From assembly GCA_049680295.1 (NCBI GenBank), contig JBAUHN010000271.1, positions 1 to 10,646 of the forward strand: DNA of 10,646 nt. Reading direction: 5' to 3'. Shown here in pieces: positions 6,601-10,646 of this stretch (its first letter is position 1; every line of letters starts with the position of its first letter). The DNA is from JBAUHN01 sp049680295 (lineage in GTDB: Bacteria > Pseudomonadota > Alphaproteobacteria > Rhodobacterales > Rhodobacteraceae). A program made the translations under genes and the position numbers. The notes under the pieces are model-generated. The model worked only from the letters and a program-made list of their open reading frames with translations. It ran no database searches and had not been told where the DNA came from.

Positions 6601-8048
6601 TCTGGCTGTCCGGCAAATACATAGGCGGTTTTGACGGATGTGTAGAATTCAGCCGCATAAGACCCCTGTTCGCGCGGCCCAAAGCTGGATGCGCCACGAC
6701 CACCGAAGGGTACATGATAATCTGTGCCCGCTGTGGGCAGGTTCACCATGACGCAGCCTGCACGCATGTTTGCGCGGAAATGACTAGCGCGAGACAATGA
6801 GCGCGTCATGATGCCCGCCGTTAGGCCAAATTGCGTATCATTGGCAATCGCCAGCGCTTCTGAATAGCTGCTTGCTTTTTGCACACAAGTAACCGGCGCA
6901 AACATTTCTTCGCGGTTAATCTTCATGTCATTGCGCGTATTGGCAAATACCGCAGGTGCCATATAATAACCGTCGGTCGCGCGTTCTAAACGATCGCCAC
7001 CGCACAGCAGTTCGGCACCTTCGGATTTACCGATATCAATATAAGCAAGGTTCTGAGATAATTGGACTTCACTGACGACTGGACCAATCTGGGTTCCGTT
7101 TTCAAGCGCATGACCAACTTTCAAGGCTTGGGCGGCCGCAACCAGCTTCTCAACAAAGGCATCATGAACCGATGCATGCACGATAAGACGGCTAGCGGCA
7201 GTGCATTTCTGGCCCGTTCCGCCGAAGGCCGATCCGGCCGCGTGTGCCACTGCCAGATCAAGATCAGCATCATCCATGACAATAAGCGGGTTTTTTGACC
7301 CCATTTCCATCTGGACTTTGGTCATGTTTGTAATTGCCGTAGCTGCAATGCCGCGCCCAACAGGCACAGAGCCAGTAAAGCTGATCGCATCAATCTGATT
7401 GCTTTCAACCAGGCGCTGACCAACGTCCCGACCAGGGCCGGTGACAAGATTGAACAATCCCTTGGGAATGTCCTGCCGCACAATAATTTCGGTCAAAGCG
7501 ACGGCACTGGCTGGTGTGACGTTGGCAGGTTTCCAGACAACCGCATTGCCAAATGCCAGTGCGGGCGCAATTTTCCATGCAGGTGTCGCGATAGGGAAAT
7601 TCCACGGACTGATAATTGCGACCACGCCAACTGGTTCACGGCGCACATCGATCTCAATTCCAGGACGCACACTTTCGGCCAAATCACCGTGCTGGCGCAG
7701 CACTTCGGCCGCGAAATACGTAAAAAACTGACCTGCGCGATATACTTCGCCCTTTCCTTCAAGCAGCGGCTTGCCCTCTTCACGTGAGAGCAATCGTCCA
7801 ATTTCCTCCGCGCGGGCCATCAATTCTGTGCCGATAGCCATCAGAACATCATGGCGCTTTTGAATGCCGGCAGACCACCAAATTGGTTGCGCACGTCGTG
7901 CCGCTGCAAGGGCTTCGTCTAGAATGGATGCATCTGCCTGGGCGTAATGTCCTATTAGATCAGTGGTATCAGATGGATTGCGGTTCTCGATCTGAGATGC
8001 GCCATCCGTCCATGTGCCATCAATATAAATTTGGGTGCGGTCGGTCAT
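6597..8048 (-). CDS. NAD(P)-dependent aldehyde dehydrogenase, semialdehyde dehydrogenase type
   Basis: This is a 483-residue member of the ALDH superfamily, of normal length. Catalytic features are Asn150 in SPWNFP, the general base Glu248 in QMEMGSKNP, and the nucleophile Cys282 in GGTGQKCTAASR. The end of the protein (VMVNLPTAGTDYHVPFGG, then FGPREQG and EFYTSVKTAY) resembles the alpha-ketoglutarate-semialdehyde dehydrogenase group, so the substrate is plausibly a small carboxylate semialdehyde. Exact specificity is not readable. The start at 8048 is preferred because AGGAG (8055-8059) lies six bases upstream; in-frame ATGs at 8075 and 8102 lack such sites and would extend into the shared promoter. 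It is the first gene of the minus-strand unit and faces the divergent LysR gene, which probably controls it. It overlaps the M19-like gene by four bases. Confidence 0.95.
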   Translation of the reverse strand: MTDRTQIYIDGTWTDGASQIENRNPSDTTDLIGHYAQADASILDEALAAARRAQPIWWSAGIQKRHDVLMAIGTELMARAEEIGRLLSREEGKPLLEGKGEVYRAGQFFTYFAAEVLRQHGDLAESVRPGIEIDVRREPVGVVAIISPWNFPIATPAWKIAPALAFGNAVVWKPANVTPASAVALTEIIVRQDIPKGLFNLVTGPGRDVGQRLVESNQIDAISFTGSVPVGRGIAATAITNMTKVQMEMGSKNPLIVMDDADLDLAVAHAAGSAFGGTGQKCTAASRLIVHASVHDAFVEKLVAAAQALKVGHALENGTQIGPVVSEVQLSQNLAYIDIGKSEGAELLCGGDRLERATDGYYMAPAVFANTRNDMKINREEMFAPVTCVQKASSYSEALAIANDTQFGLTAGIMTRSLSRASHFRANMRAGCVMVNLPTAGTDYHVPFGGRGASSFGPREQGSYAAEFYTSVKTAYVFAGQPE

Positions 8049-8137
8049 GATGTTCTCCTGTTTTAATTGGGCCATATAGACTTCTTTCGACAATTCAGTC
8101 ATTCTTGAAGTTCTTAACCAAATTACAGGTTTTCTGA
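8049..8137. promoter_or_regulatory. Divergent control region between the ALDH operon and the LysR gene
   Basis: These 89 bases must contain both divergent promoters and the expected LysR-type regulator sites. A dyad TTCA-N8-TGAA (8094-8097 and 8106-8109) lies near the middle. It is partly overlapped by a direct repeat, TTCTTGA / TTCTTAA (8102-8108, 8111-8117), and the small palindrome GAAGTTC (8107-8113). These are candidates for the regulator's recognition and activation sites. No exact T-N11-A site with strong dyad symmetry stands out, and I could not assign convincing -35/-10 pairs. The regulatory role rests mainly on gene layout. Confidence 0.5.
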
Positions 8138-9022
8138 ATGTCGATTAAATTGGAAGTACTGAGAGTTTTTCGCGTTGTTGCTGAAACGGGTTCGCTCGCG
8201 GCGGCGGCAGGTGAGCTGAATCGTACATCGTCGGCAATATCCATGACATTGGCACAGTTGACTGATGAGTTGGGCGCACCGCTCTTTGAGACTGATCGCA
8301 AAAGTAGGTTGACCCCTTTAGGGCAACTCGTGCTCGAAGAAAGCCGAAGGGCTACTGACGTTTTCGACAAAAGCACCCAAGCAATTCGACGCCATGTCGT
8401 CTCAACCGCTGGCATCGTGCGCATTGCCGCCGTACCTTCAGCAACTGTATCGCTTCTGCCGAACGTGATCGAGACCTTTCGGACAATGCACCATGACGTT
8501 CGCATAGAGATTAGCGATGTTGATACTACGGCTGTGCGCCGCCGGGTGCAAAGAGATGAAGCAGACATCGGGATATATTCTGCACGTCTAGGCGAAATAG
8601 CCGACGGAGAGATAATACAGAGTGACGATTTGGGTATCGTTTGTGCAGAAGGTGGACCACTACACCGCGCGCATTTGACTTCTGGTGGCCCATCTAATTG
8701 GAGTTTGCTGGCGCATGAACCTCTTATTGCAAACCCACTATGTCGCCTAATAAATGACCCGTTGATCCAAGAGCTGTTGGCGAAGAGCACGCTTGAAGCA
8801 CGCAATACAACAGCAATCCTATCCTTTGTGCGCCGAGGCTTTGGGGCCAGTATTTTGCCTTACGACGCTGTCAGGAGCCAACCGGATGGGATCGAGTTCT
8901 TTGTACCATCTAACCCCATCAGTCGCCGCGAACTGAGAAAAATTCGACAGGAAGCCGATTACCAAAATGATGCGGTTCAGACTTTTTGGCGCCTGCTAAG
9001 TAGCAACAAAAACGGATTGTAG
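8138..9022 (+). CDS. LysR-type transcriptional regulator
   Basis: This is a 294-residue protein, standard for the family. The winged helix-turn-helix covers residues 4-62 (LEVLRVFRVVAETGSLAAAAGELNRT, in part, then SSAISMTLAQL and LFETDRKSRLTPLGQ). A linker helix at about 63-88 is followed by the periplasmic-binding-protein-like effector domain (92-290), with IVRIAAVPS opening its first strand and EADIGIY (141-147) as the usual mid-domain motif. It is transcribed divergently from the aldehyde dehydrogenase across 89 bases. This is the classical arrangement in which a LysR protein activates the opposite operon with a pathway substrate or intermediate as inducer and represses itself. The start at 8138 has a weak AGG (8127-8129) eight bases upstream, which fits low expression. 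The effector is unknown and presumably is the operon's substrate. Confidence 0.95.
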   Translation: MSIKLEVLRVFRVVAETGSLAAAAGELNRTSSAISMTLAQLTDELGAPLFETDRKSRLTPLGQLVLEESRRATDVFDKSTQAIRRHVVSTAGIVRIAAVPSATVSLLPNVIETFRTMHHDVRIEISDVDTTAVRRRVQRDEADIGIYSARLGEIADGEIIQSDDLGIVCAEGGPLHRAHLTSGGPSNWSLLAHEPLIANPLCRLINDPLIQELLAKSTLEARNTTAILSFVRRGFGASILPYDAVRSQPDGIEFFVPSNPISRRELRKIRQEADYQNDAVQTFWRLLSSNKNGL

Positions 9023-9069
9023 CGCCTGACCGCAAGAGGCCGAACATTAATGCGGGACATGCTTTTTCT

Positions 9070-9143
9070 CGCTAGGGGTAATCCAGCTTCCTGCTCTTTG
9101 ATAATCGCAATGATTTGTTCGTCAGTAAATCTTGAAGCTTCAT
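9070..9143 (-). pseudogene. Relic of an IS3-family transposase OrfA (N-terminus only)
   Basis: On the minus strand, 9138-9070 translates to ASRFTDEQIIAIIKEQEAGL then PLA, closely matching the start of OrfA of IS3-family elements (typically K-x-SRF-x-EEQII-x-x-LKEQEAG). A correctly placed ATG at 9143 with GGAG (9151-9154) seven bases upstream precedes it. That ATG reads ATG AAG CTT and is one base out of frame; restoring one G after AAG would give M-K-A-S-R-F. Similarity stops abruptly at about 9070, before the recognition part of the helix-turn-helix, and no OrfB is present. The element is therefore dead twice over, by frameshift and by truncation. A possible left end starting TGACCAG lies at 9209 on the minus strand, about 66 bases before the ATG, a normal distance for IS3 elements, but no matching right end is found. 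Confidence 0.75.
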
Positions 9144-9209
9144 AATCCGTCTCCAGTTTGTTGGGACGAATTCTACTCATTTTTGGAGGAGTTTTAAGGG
9201 CTCTGGTCA
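9144..9209 (-). mobile_element. Possible left-end segment of the decayed IS3-family element
   Basis: This is the 66-base leader between a potential terminus (TG at 9209-9208 on the minus strand) and the broken OrfA start. Length and position fit an IS3-family left end. No second inverted repeat or target duplication could be identified, so the boundary is a guess. Confidence 0.3.
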
Positions 9210-9577
9210 CAAAATTTGGAAGAGTCCGTCGCAATCCAGTGAACTGCTGCTCATAAAAATTGATTGCTATTTGATTGCTAGAGAAATCTGTACCAACTCC
9301 GAAATTCTTTAAGTCATTGATATTTTTGGTGCACCCGGCGCGATTATGCGACAATCCTAAGTAAATAGTAATAACTAATTGATTTAATTATACTAAATAT
9401 AGCATATCATTGCGCAGTTCAATTTGGTGTACCACCTCAATGTATCACCTCCAAATTCCCGCACTCAAAGCCTTTCATCGTAACACTATAAGAATCACTT
9501 TCAAACATCGTTTTCGTATTAGGCGTTGAACGAAAGCGAGGCTATCGGCCCCAATTTTATTGAAATACAACCTGGCA
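9210..9577. other. AT-rich intergenic region
   Basis: No gene is supported here on either strand. The stretch 9360-9412 is almost entirely A and T. The only ordered structure is the repeat cluster at 9421-9457, described separately. The region marks the change from the moderate-GC operon block to the AT-rich lipoprotein gene. Confidence 0.5.
9421..9457. repeat. Inverted repeat enclosing a short tandem repeat
   Basis: AATTTGG (9421-9427) and CCAAATT (9451-9457) are perfect inverted copies. Between them lie two nearly back-to-back 11-base copies of TGTAyCACCTC (9428-9438 and 9441-9451, one mismatch, 13-base period), the second overlapping the right arm by one base. It is not followed by a U-tract on either strand, so it is not an obvious terminator. 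It could be a protein-binding site or a residual recombination site; the function is unknown. Confidence 0.45.
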
Positions 9578-9607
9578 TTTACATTATCAAATAATTGTAC
9601 CTAATAT
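9578..9607 (+). promoter_or_regulatory. Candidate sigma-70 promoter of the lipoprotein gene
   Basis: TTTACA (9578-9583) and TAATAT (9602-9607) are separated by 18 bases and lie 32 bases before the ATG at 9640, predicting a short leader of about 26 bases. The spacer contains the perfect inverted repeat ATTAT-CAA-ATAAT (9583-9595), which could be an operator. Such hexamers arise easily in AT-rich DNA. Confidence 0.45.
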
Positions 9608-9639
9608 GATTATCGAAAATTTGGATAGGATTAATACAA

Positions 9640-10646
9640 ATGAAAAAATGGATAATATTGTCAATCTCGTTTTTGTTTGTGATAATTGCTCTCAGTTCTT
9701 GTGTTACTGATCAGATGTACAGAACAAACATATCTGATACAAAAATCTGTAGTCAAATTGAGCTAAATTCTGATAACTTTGAAAACAATTCAATAAACGA
9801 TAATCAATCACAATGCGCTTTCCAGACGCACAAAATAGCAACAGCTAGTCAATGGGCACAAGTGCCAAATGCAGAACGAATTAGCGAACCTGATACCTTC
9901 AATCTTTCATTTATTGAAATGAGTGAGAACTCGAATTCGCTGTTCAACCATGAACAACTAAACGCCTTAAAATCTAATCTAAAACGTAACTCACAAAATT
10001 ACGTAATTACATATGTGCATGGATGGCGCCATGATTCTGAAATTGGAGATACAGATGTCCAAAAATTTCGAGTTTTACTCGCCTACTCTAGAAGCTTCTT
10101 AAACACCAGGTGTGTGAAACTTAACAGATATTGCAATGCATCCTTGACCGGTGTTTTTGTCGGTTGGAGAGGCCGAACTTTTCCCGAGCCGGTTGATCGA
10201 AAGAAGAGTAACGCCTTTCTTAACGGAATATACACCATTTTAGCTGCGCCAACATTGTGGTCAAGAAAAAAACAAAGCGAAAACTTTGCAAAAGGAGTTC
10301 AACCTGTCATTGGCGAAATTATAGATGGCATTAAGGATGAATTGACGTTGAATACGGATAGTTACATTGCAGATAAGCATTTAGTATTTGGCCACTCCCT
10401 TGGTGGAAACATGTTGGCGACTTTTATGCAACCAAAAGTAATGGCTGCTGTTAATGACCATACGTTAGGAACAACTATGAAACCAATTGTTGGTGATCTA
10501 GTAGTTCTGTTAAATCCGGCATCAGAAGCATCTAAGTGGACGAGTTTCCAAGAAGCCATAAGAAGCCGCTCTGGCTTGAGTAAGTCAGATGTCTGGGGAG
10601 CGGGAAGCCACTATGCAGAAGCCAACCTTGTTGATCGCAAAAATAT
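9640..10646 (+). CDS. Putative lipoprotein with alpha/beta-hydrolase fold, partial
   Basis: The frame is open from ATG 9640 to the right edge (335 codons, C-terminus missing). Residues 1-20 form a lipoprotein signal: KK, a hydrophobic run, then lipobox LSSC with Cys21 as the lipidation site. It is therefore probably anchored in a membrane facing the periplasm. A low-complexity Asn/Ser-rich linker (about 40-65) follows. The hydrolase core shows YVHGWRHD (125-132), which is the strand and oxyanion-hole loop, then a VGWRGR strand (174-179), and the nucleophile elbow FGHSLGG (250-256) with Ser253. The acid may be in the LNPASE region (291-296); the catalytic His is not identified and may lie beyond the edge. 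AGGA (9627-9630) sits nine bases before the ATG. An esterase, lipase-like or acyltransferase role is possible. Codon use is much more AT-rich than in the genes to the left, suggesting horizontal acquisition. Confidence 0.85.
   Translation, partial: MKKWIILSISFLFVIIALSSCVTDQMYRTNISDTKICSQIELNSDNFENNSINDNQSQCAFQTHKIATASQWAQVPNAERISEPDTFNLSFIEMSENSNSLFNHEQLNALKSNLKRNSQNYVITYVHGWRHDSEIGDTDVQKFRVLLAYSRSFLNTRCVKLNRYCNASLTGVFVGWRGRTFPEPVDRKKSNAFLNGIYTILAAPTLWSRKKQSENFAKGVQPVIGEIIDGIKDELTLNTDSYIADKHLVFGHSLGGNMLATFMQPKVMAAVNDHTLGTTMKPIVGDLVVLLNPASEASKWTSFQEAIRSRSGLSKSDVWGAGSHYAEANLVDRKN

Noticed and set aside
8049..8102. Longer aldehyde dehydrogenase starting at 8102
   Set aside because: The extra 18 residues do not belong to the ALDH fold, lack a good ribosome-binding site and would occupy the divergent promoter. 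AGGAG before 8048 decides the start.
8095..8805. Long minus-strand open frame (236 codons) antisense to the LysR gene
   Set aside because: Its translation is Ser/Arg-rich with no recognisable domain. The plus strand encodes a complete, canonical LysR regulator over the same bases.
8977..9354. 125-codon minus-strand frame read as an intact gene
   Set aside because: Only residues 73-95 look like protein-coding sequence (IS3 OrfA). The rest reads through the IS leader on one side and the antisense of the LysR end on the other.
9440..9529. 29-codon plus-strand frame in the AT-rich gap
   Set aside because: No convincing ribosome-binding site, no recognisable motif, and it overlaps the repeat cluster.
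9210..9639. tRNA, small RNA or attachment site in the AT-rich gap
   Set aside because: No cloverleaf, CCA-type end, or direct-repeat att pair could be found by eye. No CRISPR-like repeat-spacer pattern exists anywhere in the window.

Overview
The window looks like the chromosome of a marine-type alphaproteobacterium, most likely of the Rhodobacterales (Roseobacter group). This is an inference from the protein repertoire (BCCT transporter, DUF3726 protein, M19-like protein, RidA and a typical LysR layout), the moderate GC content of the left 9 kb, and how the proteins read compared with Roseobacter proteins I recognise. No rRNA, tRNA or CRISPR array is present.

Layout. (1) Positions 1-805, minus strand: the N-terminal 268 codons of a zinc-free medium-chain dehydrogenase/reductase that runs off the left edge. 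(2) 806-1103: non-coding. (3) 1143-8048, minus strand: six tightly packed genes. In transcription order they encode an aldehyde dehydrogenase, an M19 (renal dipeptidase)-like protein, a BCCT transporter, a 559-residue protein of unknown function, a DUF3726 protein and a RidA-family protein. Two junctions are 4-base ATGA overlaps. A strong hairpin with a U-tract follows the transporter, and a second hairpin follows RidA. (4) 8138-9022, plus strand: a LysR-type regulator transcribed divergently from the aldehyde dehydrogenase across an 89-base shared control region. (5) About 9070-9209, minus strand: a decayed IS3-family transposase start, broken by an apparent one-base deletion. (6) 9210-9639: AT-rich intergenic DNA with a repeat cluster and a probable promoter. 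(7) 9640-end, plus strand: an AT-rich gene for an alpha/beta-hydrolase-fold lipoprotein that runs off the right edge.

How the genes may work together. The LysR regulator plus the six-gene minus-strand unit looks like a self-contained uptake and catabolic module for a small zwitterionic or quaternary/N-substituted amine. The BCCT protein would import it, one or more of the M19-like, 559-residue and DUF3726 proteins would act on the C-N framework, the aldehyde dehydrogenase would oxidise a (semi)aldehyde product, and RidA would clear a reactive imine or enamine. The substrate cannot be read from the sequence. Three points make it look like an undescribed pathway: the transporter's substrate-binding aromatic box differs from that of betaine carriers, the M19-like protein lacks half of the usual metal ligands, and two adjacent, translationally coupled genes have no known function. 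The right-hand end (IS relic, drop in GC, lipoprotein) looks like the edge of a separate accessory region.
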